This document shows, in pieces, positions 43,077 to 52,585 of a stretch of 64,000 nucleotides of DNA; positions within the stretch are counted from its first letter, which is position 1, and every line of letters begins with the position of its first letter. Both the position numbers and the translations under genes were made by a program. The notes under the pieces are model-generated. The model was not told where the DNA came from. It did no database searches and saw only the letters and a program-made list of their open reading frames with translations. The DNA comes from Anaerolineales bacterium. GTDB lineage: Bacteria > Chloroflexota > Anaerolineae > Anaerolineales > UBA11579. Location: NCBI GenBank assembly GCA_020059485.1, contig JAGVCA010000036.1, positions 1-64,000 of the forward strand, in the 5' to 3' direction.

Positions 43077-46000
43077 TCATCCTCTAGTCGAATGGTCTCG
43101 CGTTCATCTTCATACTGCGGTAAGGTGCAGGAGAAAGTGCTGCCCTCGCCGGGCACACCGGTGCTCCGCACCCAGATCTTTCCATTGTGCATCTCCACCA
43201 GTTCCCGCACGATCGGCAGACCCAGCCCGGTGCCGGCAGTCGCCATCACCAGATGGTTCTCGCCGCGGTAGAAACGTTCAAAGATCTTGTCGTGCTCATC
43301 CGGGAAGATCCCGATCCCCTGGTCGATCACATCGATCTGAACCGAATTATCCACCGGGTACAAGTTTAGTGTCACCGTGCTGTTCTCCGGCGAATATTTG
43401 CAGGCATTGTCCACCAGGTTGGTCACGATCTGGCGGACGCGCTCGGCGTCGCCATACACGCTCGGCAGGTCATCGGGGATGTCCACGACGATCTTTACTG
43501 GCCGCTGGTCATCCTCCGAGCGCTGCTGGATCACACCTAATACCTCCTCGACCACTTCATGCAGGTCGATCGGCTGCATATTGAGGGCTACCTTGCCGGC
43601 CTCGATCCTCGAGACATCCAGCAAGTCGTTCACCAGGACGCTCAGTCGGTCGATATTCGTCTTGATGACATTAACAAACTCCATCTGCTGCGGGTTCAGC
43701 TCGCCCGCCCCGCCCATAAGCAGGAACTCGACATACCCCTTGATCGGTGTCATCGGCGTGCGCAGCTCATGGCTGACCGTGGCAACGAACTCTGACTTCA
43801 ATCGGTCAACCTCCACCTGGTGGGTGATATCCCGGAAGATCGAGATCGTCCCCAGGAATTCCTGCCGGTCGGAGACCGGGGAGAGGTGGACTGACAGCAC
43901 TCGCCCATCTTCCAGATACAACCGCTCCTGGTACATCTCGGCGTCCTCGGGCTGATGCGGGCTGACCGACCATACCCGGATCGTATCCATCCAGGCCCGC
44001 GCCGCGCCGCCGAACAGGCCGACAAATTCATCCAGCGATTTACCCATGACCTGTACCCGTGCCAGGTCCAGCATCTTCTCGGCGGCAGCATTGAACAGTG
44101 TGATGACGTTCTGACTGTCGGTCACCAGCACCCCATCACCCACCCCTTCCAGCATAGCCGTCGAACGGCTGAACTCGATCTGCTGCGCTCGCAGCATATT
44201 GCCAAGATCTTCAGCCTGGTCGCGGATCAGTTGGAACAATTCGCCGTTGTTGATCGTGACCGCGAACTGGTTGGCAGCCGCCTGGATCGGGTCTGCCAAT
44301 CCATGCTTGAAATGGTTCGGCTGGCGGTGGAAGAGCATCAAACAGCCGAGCACATCCTGTCCGACGATCAGTGGAGTGGCGATCGTGCTGCGGTATACCT
44401 GGTTCAGGCCGTGTTTTTGCTGCCAGACACTATCGGTCAGCAGATCATCGATTACCAGCGGGCGTTGCTGCTTAAACAACCAACCGGCGATCCCTTCCTT
44501 CTGCGTCAATTTGGATGCCGTCCCATCCATCGGCGGCGATTCATGGATCCCGGCGCCGGCCCGGAACAGCAAGCTCGGCGTTCCCAGCTGGGAAATGTAG
44601 ATATTGCATTGTTCTGCCCCCGCCGCCTCACACAGCATCTCCAGCGACCGGTTGAGCACCATGTTCAGGTCCAGGCTGGAAGACAGCTCTGAACTGATCT
44701 TCAGCAGGATCTGGGAGAACTGGTGCTCTTCTGCCAGTTCCTGCGTACGTTCGGCCACGCGCTGCTCCAGGGCTTCGTTGACCCGCCGCGTTTCGGCATA
44801 CAGCCGGGCATTTTCCAGCGCCAGGGCAGTCTGCTGAGCGAGGGACTCGATCAGCGCCTGGTCCTCGGCGGTAAAGGCCGCCGCGGTGTTGAAGTTATCC
44901 AGCTCGATCACGCCCTCCACCTGGTCAGGTGATTTGATCGGGATCAGCAGCATCGATACTGGCAGCCGGCCTCCGGTGGCCTCACGGTATTTCAGCAGGT
45001 TATCGGGAGAAAGATCGAAATCAGTGGCAAAGTCCACCTCGGCGATATTCAGCGTCTCGCCTTTTTGGAACACCCGGCCGATCACCGAGGTATTCATGCG
45101 GTGATTGATCTCCGTCAGGCGCTCGTTATCATTGTAACCAGCGGCGGCTTCCGTCCGCAGCAGCGCTTCTTCTTCATGCCACATCACCACCCGGACGCCG
45201 TGAGCGTGCGGCAGTACTCGCCGCACCGACCCGACCAACGTATTCAGGTTTTCATTCGGATCCAGGCTGCCCAACTGGCGGCTGAAGTCCAGCAGCAGAT
45301 TGACTTCCCGCAGGCGGCGGCGTGTCTCGGTCAGCAGGGTCAGATTTTGCAGTGTCAGCGAAACCTGAGATGAGATCAACTCATAGACCTGCTCATCTTC
45401 CAGGGTGACATCTCCCAGCGGCACTGTCGAGATCGCCAGCAAAGCGGCATCAACCTTGCCATTCGAAGAGATTGGCAGGGAGATAAACCCGCGCGCACCC
45501 AGAGTCTTCAGCAGCGGCGAATTGCGCCACTCACGGCTGTCCTCCAGGTTGGGCACAAACACCATCTGCCCGCTGTGCAGTGTCTCCCGCAGCGGGTTGC
45601 GCTGCCCAAGCAACGCGCTCGGGTTGGCGTTTGGCGGCATCGGCCCAAACTGCCCGACCAACTGTAAACCGGTTCCGGCCGGTTCAGCCACCAATGCAAT
45701 ATCGAGCTCCATCTCGGTCAGCATCTGGCTCGCCACCGAGTGCAGCACGGATTGTCGGTCGGGCTGGCGGTTGACATTCTCGGCAATGCCCAGGCCGATC
45801 CGGATATTGCGCGACCGGCGATACAGTTGCTGCAACGCCAGGGTTTGCTCCAGATCCTTTTGCAGCAGGGTAGTTAGCTGCGGGAACTGCTGGGCGGCCA
45901 ATGCCTCTGCCTCAGCCTGGCGGATGCGGGTCTCAACCTGGTCGATCTGCTGCCGCAATTCAGCCACTTTGGCGCTCCGCTCCATCACCAGCCCAACATC

Positions 46001-49000
46001 GGCTGCAAACAATTCCAACATCTCCAGGCGGAGATCCGAAGGGATCATACCGTCCACCGGCACATCCAGCGCGATCAACCCCAGCGGCTGACCATGCCCG
46101 TCAGAGACCGGCATCAACAACTGGGTACCAGGGATCCAGGCCTCTTCGGTATCCAGCGGAACGGTGAAATCAAACTGCAGGTGCTTTGGCACCAGCGAAA
46201 ATTGCGCCTGGCTCTGGTCGTGCGGCACCAGATAAGAACGGCTACGTTGATATTCAGGCAGGATCAACTGCTGGATATTTTCCCAGGGATGGCTGATCTC
46301 CGAGACCACCTCTGCGTCTGATTTGCTGAAACCCTGCATGGCCGCCGGTTCCAGCATCCGGTACTGCCGGTCATATCTGTAGATCAGCACGACCTCAAAC
46401 TGGCTGATCTGCTGGATGGCATCGGCGAGCAGGTCCAGCGCTTTATCCAGGGGAAGATCCGGCGAAAGTTGCTTGCGGGTCAGGAGCAGGTGGTTGAGCG
46501 CTTCGGCCTGATCACTCAGCAACGAGGTGCGTCGGATAGCCTGCTGGTAGTCCCAGATATTGGAGAGCGCTACCCCGGCCTGCGAGGTCAGGGCCTGGAT
46601 CAAGTCCTGGATCGTGGTGTCAAAATGGTCCTTCCGGCGTGAGAACAGGCGCAACACCCCGACAACGTGGCCAAACTTGGTGATCGGTAAGAACATTCCG
46701 CTGGCCATGCCGTCCACATCCGGCGAAAAAGCATGATTGGCAAAATTATTGACAATCATCGTTTCTTTATGGGTTGCGGCGTGGATATCAAGAGCGGTGA
46801 TGGTCGGCGGTGTTATGCCCACCCGCTCCTGGATGATCACCGGGGTCGAGTTGGTGAACTCGTACTGAAAAACCATGATTCCGCCGCTGTCCGCCCCGCT
46901 GATCCTCATCGCCTCGTTGTGAATGACTCTGAGCAGATTCTCGACATTGTCGGTCACGGCGAACTGGCGGGCTAGCCGGTGAATGGCGCCCATCTCATCG
47001 GCGCGTCGCTGCAGGGTTTCATCGGTCTGGTCGGCCATGCTGGCGCGTTCGACAGAGATCGCCACCTGACTGGCCGCGGTCTCCAGGGTCTGGTAATCGT
47101 TCTGGTCGAACTGGCCGCGGTGCTCACTCCCAACCAGCACTTCCCCCACTCCCCGGCCTCGCACCACCATTGGCACCACCATCAACGAATGGATGTTCGG
47201 CAGCATCGGCTGCAAAGCCCGGTACGGCAGTGGCAGTTCAGCCTCTTCCGGCATATCTTCGCTAAAGAGCGGCTGCAGCGTCTCGGTGACGGTATTCCGG
47301 ATATTGGCCTGGGTCGCCAGATGCAGGGAGATCTGACCAATCTTCTCCGGCGCAATCCCAACCGCTGAGCGTTCATGCAGCTGAAGCGTGCCGAGCGTAT
47401 TGTCCAGCAGGAAGATCGCCGCCATATCTGCCTGCAGAAAGCGGCTCAACTCCAGCAGGGAGAACTGCAGGGATTCATCGACCGTGGCTTCCGACCCGGC
47501 CAGGCTGGCGATCCGCCGCAGGGCCTCGGCTCGCTGGGCGCGCCGTCGGGCCTGATGGATCAGGTTGGCATTCTCCAGGATCGGGGATACCTGTCCGGCA
47601 ATGATCCGCATCAACCGCAGGTCATCCTCATTGAAGCGGGCGCCATCCAACTTGTTGGCGGCCTGTAAATAGCCGAGGCTGCGGCCGGCACTAGTCAGCG
47701 GGACCAGCACGGTCTCGCGCATGGCACTGGCCTGGGCCAAGGGCGACAGCCCCAGAGCGCCCATCAGCGAATCCGGACCCATATCATCGGTGATGATCAC
47801 ATCACCTTCCAGCCAGACCCGCTCTCCCGGGCTTTCCGGTTCGATCGTGGTCCGGTAAAGTTCAATAAACGGCTCCGGCAGCCCGTGGAACGGGATCTGG
47901 CCTTCCAGTGAGCGGGTTTGCTCATCGTAGATCAGGAAGCCAAGGATCTCTGCCTCGACCAGCGGAGAGATCGTCTCCAGGATCTGGCCGTACAGCACTT
48001 GGGCCGAGGATGCCGAGCGGCTAACCTGAGCCAGTTCAGCCAGGCCGGCCATCTCCCGGATGCGGAGTTTTTCCTTATTGTGGATGAAGGCATTCTGCAG
48101 CGCCACAGCGGCATGTCCCGAGAGCAGGTCCAGCACTTCCCTGTCCTGATCGGTGAAGGCATCCACACTCTGGGAGGCCAGCTCGATCGTGCCGATCAGC
48201 ATCCCTCCAATGCGGAGCGGAATACCCAGGTACGAGCGGATCGGGAACTGCCCCCGGCTAACGGCCGGGCGGGCATCCTGGAATTCAACCACATCCCGCA
48301 CCAGCAGAGCTTCACTGCGCGAGGACAGATACCCGGTGTACCCTTTATCCAGTGTGTAATTGACCGCCACCAGGTTTAACCGCCGAATGCCGTCCTCTTC
48401 TGTCAGGTAGCGGTAAGGGGTGAAATCGATAGTCTCGGTATTGAACAGGTTGATCTCCGAGAAATCGGAGGGGATCAACTTTTCAATGCTCTCCAGAATG
48501 GTCTCGATGGTCGTTTCAAGTTCCAGGCTGGCCGACATCGCCTGACTGATCTCATTGAAGATCGTGACCGCAAAACTGGAAAGCGTATCCTGGCCTTCCT
48601 CCGTCCCGCCAAGATGCGGCCGTTTCAGTGTCACCAGCACCGCCGCCGATTCCTGGTAAGGTACAGCATACGAGACCCCTTCCACCAGGTTGTGGTCCAG
48701 ATTGAAACGGGTCTGCCCCTCACCAGCGCACAGACTGAAGAACGCATCTGCCGGCCGGATGCGGCGAGCCATTCGTTCCAGGTTGGGGTTCTCATTGACA
48801 GAAAGACCAAACCACTCCCGGGCCAGCGGGTTCAGATAGACCACGCGGCCACCGCGCATCACCAGCAAGGTGGCACTCTCATTGACCGGCAGGTTTGGGT
48901 CCACCACCGGCTGCATGTCCTCGCTCACAACCTTGCCTGACCGCCGAGGCAGCCGGCGCAAGGCCAACGGAATGATCCCCAGCAAGCCTATGCCCACCAG

Positions 49001-49048
49001 GACCAATACCAACCCAACGCCCAAATTCTGTGACAGGACCATCGACAC
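43073..49048 (-). CDS. Giant multi-GAF/PAS sensor histidine kinase (1991 aa)
   Basis: An unusually long kinase. After one N-terminal membrane segment (LGVGLVLVLVGIGLLGIIPLALRR) and a PAS-like region, there is a chain of about eight GAF-like domains (e.g. DREVLDLLSGHAAVALQNAF, DLRLMRIIAGQVSPILENA, DYQTLETAASQVAISVERA, DLIQALTSQAGVALSNIW, DEQVYELISSQVSLTLQNL, DQALIESLAQQTALALENARLY, ADPIQAAANQFAVTINN), then a PAS domain near 1630-1740 and the kinase core: VSHELRTPMTPIKGYVEF with H1760, N-box NLVDNACKYSPE, GIGIFPDEHDKIFERFYRG and GTGLGLPIVRELVEMHNG. The frame starts with GTG at 49048 directly after the upstream stop; ATG at 49042 is also possible. Operon partner of two response regulators. Confidence 0.93.
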   Translation of the reverse strand: MSMVLSQNLGVGLVLVLVGIGLLGIIPLALRRLPRRSGKVVSEDMQPVVDPNLPVNESATLLVMRGGRVVYLNPLAREWFGLSVNENPNLERMARRIRPADAFFSLCAGEGQTRFNLDHNLVEGVSYAVPYQESAAVLVTLKRPHLGGTEEGQDTLSSFAVTIFNEISQAMSASLELETTIETILESIEKLIPSDFSEINLFNTETIDFTPYRYLTEEDGIRRLNLVAVNYTLDKGYTGYLSSRSEALLVRDVVEFQDARPAVSRGQFPIRSYLGIPLRIGGMLIGTIELASQSVDAFTDQDREVLDLLSGHAAVALQNAFIHNKEKLRIREMAGLAELAQVSRSASSAQVLYGQILETISPLVEAEILGFLIYDEQTRSLEGQIPFHGLPEPFIELYRTTIEPESPGERVWLEGDVIITDDMGPDSLMGALGLSPLAQASAMRETVLVPLTSAGRSLGYLQAANKLDGARFNEDDLRLMRIIAGQVSPILENANLIHQARRRAQRAEALRRIASLAGSEATVDESLQFSLLELSRFLQADMAAIFLLDNTLGTLQLHERSAVGIAPEKIGQISLHLATQANIRNTVTETLQPLFSEDMPEEAELPLPYRALQPMLPNIHSLMVVPMVVRGRGVGEVLVGSEHRGQFDQNDYQTLETAASQVAISVERASMADQTDETLQRRADEMGAIHRLARQFAVTDNVENLLRVIHNEAMRISGADSGGIMVFQYEFTNSTPVIIQERVGITPPTITALDIHAATHKETMIVNNFANHAFSPDVDGMASGMFLPITKFGHVVGVLRLFSRRKDHFDTTIQDLIQALTSQAGVALSNIWDYQQAIRRTSLLSDQAEALNHLLLTRKQLSPDLPLDKALDLLADAIQQISQFEVVLIYRYDRQYRMLEPAAMQGFSKSDAEVVSEISHPWENIQQLILPEYQRSRSYLVPHDQSQAQFSLVPKHLQFDFTVPLDTEEAWIPGTQLLMPVSDGHGQPLGLIALDVPVDGMIPSDLRLEMLELFAADVGLVMERSAKVAELRQQIDQVETRIRQAEAEALAAQQFPQLTTLLQKDLEQTLALQQLYRRSRNIRIGLGIAENVNRQPDRQSVLHSVASQMLTEMELDIALVAEPAGTGLQLVGQFGPMPPNANPSALLGQRNPLRETLHSGQMVFVPNLEDSREWRNSPLLKTLGARGFISLPISSNGKVDAALLAISTVPLGDVTLEDEQVYELISSQVSLTLQNLTLLTETRRRLREVNLLLDFSRQLGSLDPNENLNTLVGSVRRVLPHAHGVRVVMWHEEEALLRTEAAAGYNDNERLTEINHRMNTSVIGRVFQKGETLNIAEVDFATDFDLSPDNLLKYREATGGRLPVSMLLIPIKSPDQVEGVIELDNFNTAAAFTAEDQALIESLAQQTALALENARLYAETRRVNEALEQRVAERTQELAEEHQFSQILLKISSELSSSLDLNMVLNRSLEMLCEAAGAEQCNIYISQLGTPSLLFRAGAGIHESPPMDGTASKLTQKEGIAGWLFKQQRPLVIDDLLTDSVWQQKHGLNQVYRSTIATPLIVGQDVLGCLMLFHRQPNHFKHGLADPIQAAANQFAVTINNGELFQLIRDQAEDLGNMLRAQQIEFSRSTAMLEGVGDGVLVTDSQNVITLFNAAAEKMLDLARVQVMGKSLDEFVGLFGGAARAWMDTIRVWSVSPHQPEDAEMYQERLYLEDGRVLSVHLSPVSDRQEFLGTISIFRDITHQVEVDRLKSEFVATVSHELRTPMTPIKGYVEFLLMGGAGELNPQQMEFVNVIKTNIDRLSVLVNDLLDVSRIEAGKVALNMQPIDLHEVVEEVLGVIQQRSEDDQRPVKIVVDIPDDLPSVYGDAERVRQIVTNLVDNACKYSPENSTVTLNLYPVDNSVQIDVIDQGIGIFPDEHDKIFERFYRGENHLVMATAGTGLGLPIVRELVEMHNGKIWVRSTGVPGEGSTFSCTLPQYEDERETIRLEDE

Positions 49049-50014
49049 CTACTTCCGCAGTCGTCTCCAGATGGATGTTTTTTCTGGTTTGTTCTCCTCT
49101 TTCCGGGCCGGTTTTTCTGAACCGGTCTGCATCTCCTTGCGCCGTTCTTCTGCCGCCAGTTCGGTGATCTGGCGGATATCGGCGATCGGGAATTCGCCCG
49201 GAGTGACCACGCCGATCGCGACCGTCATCAGCCCGGTCTGCTCCTGCTCGCCGTCGCCGCTGACCGTTTCGATATAACCGCGCTCACGGTCGATGAAGTT
49301 GTAGTGCGAGAGCACCTGTTCTCTGAAACGGGTCTTGATGCCCTCCTCGATCCGGTCCTGATTCCCATCGGTCGTGATGACCACGAAATTATTGCCGCCG
49401 GGATGTCCGATAAAGTCATCCGGGGACCCTAGTTCATCCACCACCTCACTCAGCAGCAGGGTTGTAAAGCGGATCACATTATCGGCAGCCACAAAGCCGT
49501 ATACATCCGCGAACGGTTCAAAATGATTGATCCGGATATCTAGGTATGCCCAGCCCTCCCGGCGGATGATCTGCCGCAACTGGTCTTCGATCAGGCGGCC
49601 GGATGGCAGCCCCGAACGTGGGTCGGTCAGACTTTCGCGCTCGGCCCTGGCGATCGCGTTCTGCACCCTCAGGCGCAGTTCCTCGACATCGAACGGCTTG
49701 GTGACATAGTCGTCCGCGCCCAGTTCCAGGCCCTGCAGCTTGTCGCTGCGTTCATCCTTCTGTGTCAGGAAGATCACCGGGATATGGCTGGTACGGGTGC
49801 TGGTGCGCAGCTGGCGGCAGACCTCATACCCGTCAATATCCGGCAGCATGATATCCAGCACGATCAGGTGCGGCAGGTTTTGCCGGGTCATCTCCAGGGC
49901 AGCGCTGCCCCGGCCAGCCACATCCACCTCAAAACCCTGCCCCCCGAAGTAGATCTTCAACATGTTGGCAATATCGAAATCGTCTTCTACCACCAAAATC
50001 CTTGCTTTTCCCAT
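49049..50014 (-). CDS. Response regulator with degenerate GGDEF domain
   Basis: A 321-aa protein: receiver domain with D54 (LIVLDIMLPDIDGYEVC), TKPF Lys near 106, then a GGDEF-like domain beginning LTDPRSGLPSGRLIEDQLRQII. The active-site motif is degenerate (GHPGGNNFVVI in place of GGDEF), so cyclase activity is doubtful and c-di-GMP or protein binding is more likely. The C-terminal tail is lysine/glutamate rich. GGAGG precedes the ATG at 50014. It lies 15 bp after the reductase gene and next to the giant kinase. Confidence 0.9.
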   Translation of the reverse strand: MGKARILVVEDDFDIANMLKIYFGGQGFEVDVAGRGSAALEMTRQNLPHLIVLDIMLPDIDGYEVCRQLRTSTRTSHIPVIFLTQKDERSDKLQGLELGADDYVTKPFDVEELRLRVQNAIARAERESLTDPRSGLPSGRLIEDQLRQIIRREGWAYLDIRINHFEPFADVYGFVAADNVIRFTTLLLSEVVDELGSPDDFIGHPGGNNFVVITTDGNQDRIEEGIKTRFREQVLSHYNFIDRERGYIETVSGDGEQEQTGLMTVAIGVVTPGEFPIADIRQITELAAEERRKEMQTGSEKPARKEENKPEKTSIWRRLRK

Positions 50015-50029
50015 ACGGCCCTCCAAATA

Positions 50030-51124
50030 CTAGGATGATTGCAGGACAGCCTGTGCACGCAGCCTGGTCCGGTCGATCTGCTCCACGCTGAGGCTCTTCT
50101 CAAATGAACGGTATCCGCTCAACCTGAACCCGTGTCGCTCCGCAATTGTATCAATTTCCTCCACCTGGCTGAGGGACAGCGCTTTCCCCAGGGTGTAATC
50201 CTCAAAACGACCCTCCAGGGTCAGGGCGATTGTCTCAGCCTTGCAGGCATAGGCTTTCCCCGTGGGAAAACCGAAATCAAAATGAAAATCTGGCATCCCG
50301 GGCACATCCACGATCCCGCCGTCGATCACCAGCACATCACTTCGGCTGGCGGCCACGTCAGCCGAGACATCCCGCGGCCGGGAGACATCGCATACCACCG
50401 CGCCAGGCCGCAAATGCCTGGAATGGATGATCGTCTCGGTATCGCTGGTCACGGTCAGGATCAGGTTGGCTTTCCGCACATCGTCCACATTCACGGACGG
50501 GTGCAGCCGGGCCCGCGGCCGGCCGCGTTCGATCTCTGCCGCCGTTCGTTCGGTCTTCTCCCAGTCACGCCCGATCAAATACAGATCGGCGACCTTGCCG
50601 GCCAGCAGCTGCGCACACACCTTGCCGATCGCACCTGTCGCTCCGACCACGGCCGCGCTGGCCTGACCGGGTTCAATGTGCATCTCAGCCGCCGCCCGCA
50701 GCACGGCTCTGATCGCGGTCGCCACTGTGTACGAATCCCCGGTCGTCACCGGAATCTCTAACCGCTCGGCGATCGTGATGCCGGCATCCCCGACCACTGA
50801 GGTGAACGCCCCCAGACCGAGCATCCTGGCGCCCAGTTTCTGCGCCATCCGGCCGGTTTGCACGATCTTGTCGTACACCACCGGGACCGGCAGCTGCAGC
50901 ATCCGACGCGGGGTGTACGGGCAGGCCACAAACCATCCCTTGACCTCCTTGCCGGTCGCCGCCGACCGGATCCCGGTGATCTCGGAGATATACACCGGAG
51001 GGAAGTAGGTCGAGAAAAAGTCGATCTGCCGGGCGGTCAGCACGCGCCCCAGCAGCGGGAACTTGCGTTCCACATCCCGCTTGGGGTCGATCGGGTGAAT
51101 GATAAAGGCAAAGGTATCCATCAT
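50030..51124 (-). CDS. Long-chain acyl-ACP reductase (AAR)-like protein
   Basis: About 364 aa with the layout of cyanobacterial AAR: an N-terminal segment with ITGIRSAATGKEVKGWFVACPYTPRRML, GLGAFTSVVGDAGITIAERL and TTGDSYTVATAIRAVLRAA, followed by a Rossmann domain with VVGATGAIGKVCAQLL. The Cys in KAYACKAETIALTLEG (about 295) matches the catalytic thiol that forms the acyl intermediate in AAR. AAR makes fatty aldehyde from acyl-ACP with NADPH. No aldehyde-deformylating oxygenase is nearby. ATG overlaps the upstream stop (TGATG). In the same operon as a giant histidine kinase, which is unusual for this enzyme. Confidence 0.8.
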   Translation of the reverse strand: MMDTFAFIIHPIDPKRDVERKFPLLGRVLTARQIDFFSTYFPPVYISEITGIRSAATGKEVKGWFVACPYTPRRMLQLPVPVVYDKIVQTGRMAQKLGARMLGLGAFTSVVGDAGITIAERLEIPVTTGDSYTVATAIRAVLRAAAEMHIEPGQASAAVVGATGAIGKVCAQLLAGKVADLYLIGRDWEKTERTAAEIERGRPRARLHPSVNVDDVRKANLILTVTSDTETIIHSRHLRPGAVVCDVSRPRDVSADVAASRSDVLVIDGGIVDVPGMPDFHFDFGFPTGKAYACKAETIALTLEGRFEDYTLGKALSLSQVEEIDTIAERHGFRLSGYRSFEKSLSVEQIDRTRLRAQAVLQSS

Positions 51125-52422
51125 CACCAGGTATCCACTTGGCGCCGGTCGGTGGCGTACAGCTGGCGGTGCAGCTCAGCCGCCGTCAGCTCATGATGAT
51201 CGCTCTGTTCGAATTTGACATTCTTGTTAATGACCCGGCGGGAATCAGAGGCCACGATGACCACATCCGATTCGATCGTCCTGGCAGGATGGATGATCAC
51301 CCCGGCGCCGATCCGGCAATTGTGTCCCACGCAGCTTCCGAGCACATCCTGCTTGATCTCCCGCAGTTCGCCATTCCCGTCCAGCGCACGCAGCGGCTTG
51401 GGCAGCAGGTTGAAATCGGTGAATGTATTCCCGGCGCCGATGAAGGTATTCCGGCCGATCACGCACATCTGCAGGCAGGTATTTTGGGCCACCATACTGT
51501 TTTCCATCAGTGTGGTCATGAACAGCGCAGCCCGGAACGGCAGGAACGCGCCATCCCCGACCACCGAGAGCATCAACTGGCAGCCCTGCGAAATATTGAC
51601 ATTGTCTCCGATGACACAGTTCTCGATCACCGTGCCTGCCCCAATGGTCACATTGTTGCCGATGGTGGTTGGGCCGTGGATCACCGCCGTCGGGTCGATC
51701 ACACAGTTGCTGCCCACTTCCACCACCCGGGCAGATTCCAGCAGTTGCTTGCCCTGATACATGGCATTGAAGAACACCTGGAGCTTGAATTTCAGGTCAC
51801 TGTCCAGACGCTGTTCAAAACGGGCACCGCGGCCGAACAGACCAAAGACCACATCGGCGACAAAGATATGCACCCACGAATCGATCGCCAGGAAAGCCTT
51901 CAGAGGCACCTGGTAGGTCAGGTCTCCCTGCTGCGAGGCCATGTAGCTCGGGACGTGGTAATACCCGATCTCGCGGGCTTCCAGGTCGATGATCAGCGGT
52001 TCTGGCTCTTCGTGCGTCGGTCCGTCAGGGAAATACCACAGGTCGGCCAGATACAGCCCGCCGCCCGGCGTATAGGAGGTCGAAAGCGGCAAGGCGTGCT
52101 CGCGGAAGGCCGCATCGGTCGGCAGGAAGGCCGCCCGCGAAGGTTTTTGGCGAGCCTTGGCCTGCTGCAGGAATTCTTCAATATAGATCCGGTCAAAATA
52201 CAGGTTGTCGCGGTACACAATACACGCTCTGTCCCCCTCGCGCGGCAGGGTGATCGGGGAGAAGATATCCTCCCAGGCATCCACCTGCCTTTCGCCGTCC
52301 ACATACGGGGACAGCAGGTCGCGGTGATGCAGCCAGAGCGGCTTGTTCAGGATTCGCAGGTCCCGGGCATAGTCATTGAACGGGGACAGGTATCGGTGAT
52401 CTCTCAGGCTAATTCTGATCAT
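51124..52422 (-). CDS. Left-handed beta-helix (hexapeptide repeat) protein
   Basis: A 432-aa protein. The first ~220 residues are of unknown fold (IRISLRDHRYLSPFNDYARDLRILNKPLWLHHRDLL). The C-terminal part is a hexapeptide-repeat beta helix with VGSNCVIDPTAVIHGPTTIGNNVTIGAGTVIENCVIGDNVNI and later FIGAGNTFTDF and SCVGHNCRIGAGVIIHPARTI, as in GlmU-like nucleotidyltransferases and acyl/acetyltransferases. No nucleotide-binding GxGTR motif is visible at the N-terminus, so GlmU activity is not assigned. First gene of the AAR-kinase operon, coupled to AAR by stop/start overlap. Confidence 0.75.
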   Translation of the reverse strand: MIRISLRDHRYLSPFNDYARDLRILNKPLWLHHRDLLSPYVDGERQVDAWEDIFSPITLPREGDRACIVYRDNLYFDRIYIEEFLQQAKARQKPSRAAFLPTDAAFREHALPLSTSYTPGGGLYLADLWYFPDGPTHEEPEPLIIDLEAREIGYYHVPSYMASQQGDLTYQVPLKAFLAIDSWVHIFVADVVFGLFGRGARFEQRLDSDLKFKLQVFFNAMYQGKQLLESARVVEVGSNCVIDPTAVIHGPTTIGNNVTIGAGTVIENCVIGDNVNISQGCQLMLSVVGDGAFLPFRAALFMTTLMENSMVAQNTCLQMCVIGRNTFIGAGNTFTDFNLLPKPLRALDGNGELREIKQDVLGSCVGHNCRIGAGVIIHPARTIESDVVIVASDSRRVINKNVKFEQSDHHELTAAELHRQLYATDRRQVDTW

Positions 52423-52454
52423 ACTGTTCTCTTTGCATGTAGCATGCCGAATTT

Positions 52455-52497
52455 GCAGACCGACTGCCCATCATCGGTCTGCTCTGATTTGAGTATA
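52455..52497 (-). promoter_or_regulatory. -10 box and 5'-terminal hairpin of the AAR-kinase operon
   Basis: Minus strand TATACT (52492-52497) with a poor -35 would start the mRNA near 52485. The transcript then folds at once into GCAGACCGA / TCGGTCTGC (52474-52482 and 52455-52463, 10-nt loop). The AUG follows 33 nt downstream. A stabilising or regulatory 5' stem is likely. Confidence 0.5.
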
Positions 52498-52585
52498 CCT
52501 GCCATTCATGCCGACAATATGATAATTTCAGGATAGTTCCAAATCACCCCTCAGACGCTCTATCGCCCCCCGGTTCAGCGCCTGG

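Noticed and set aside
51139-52536. Long plus-strand frame of 465 codons
   Set aside because: Antisense to the beta-helix protein whose hexapeptide repeats are unmistakable; shadow frame.
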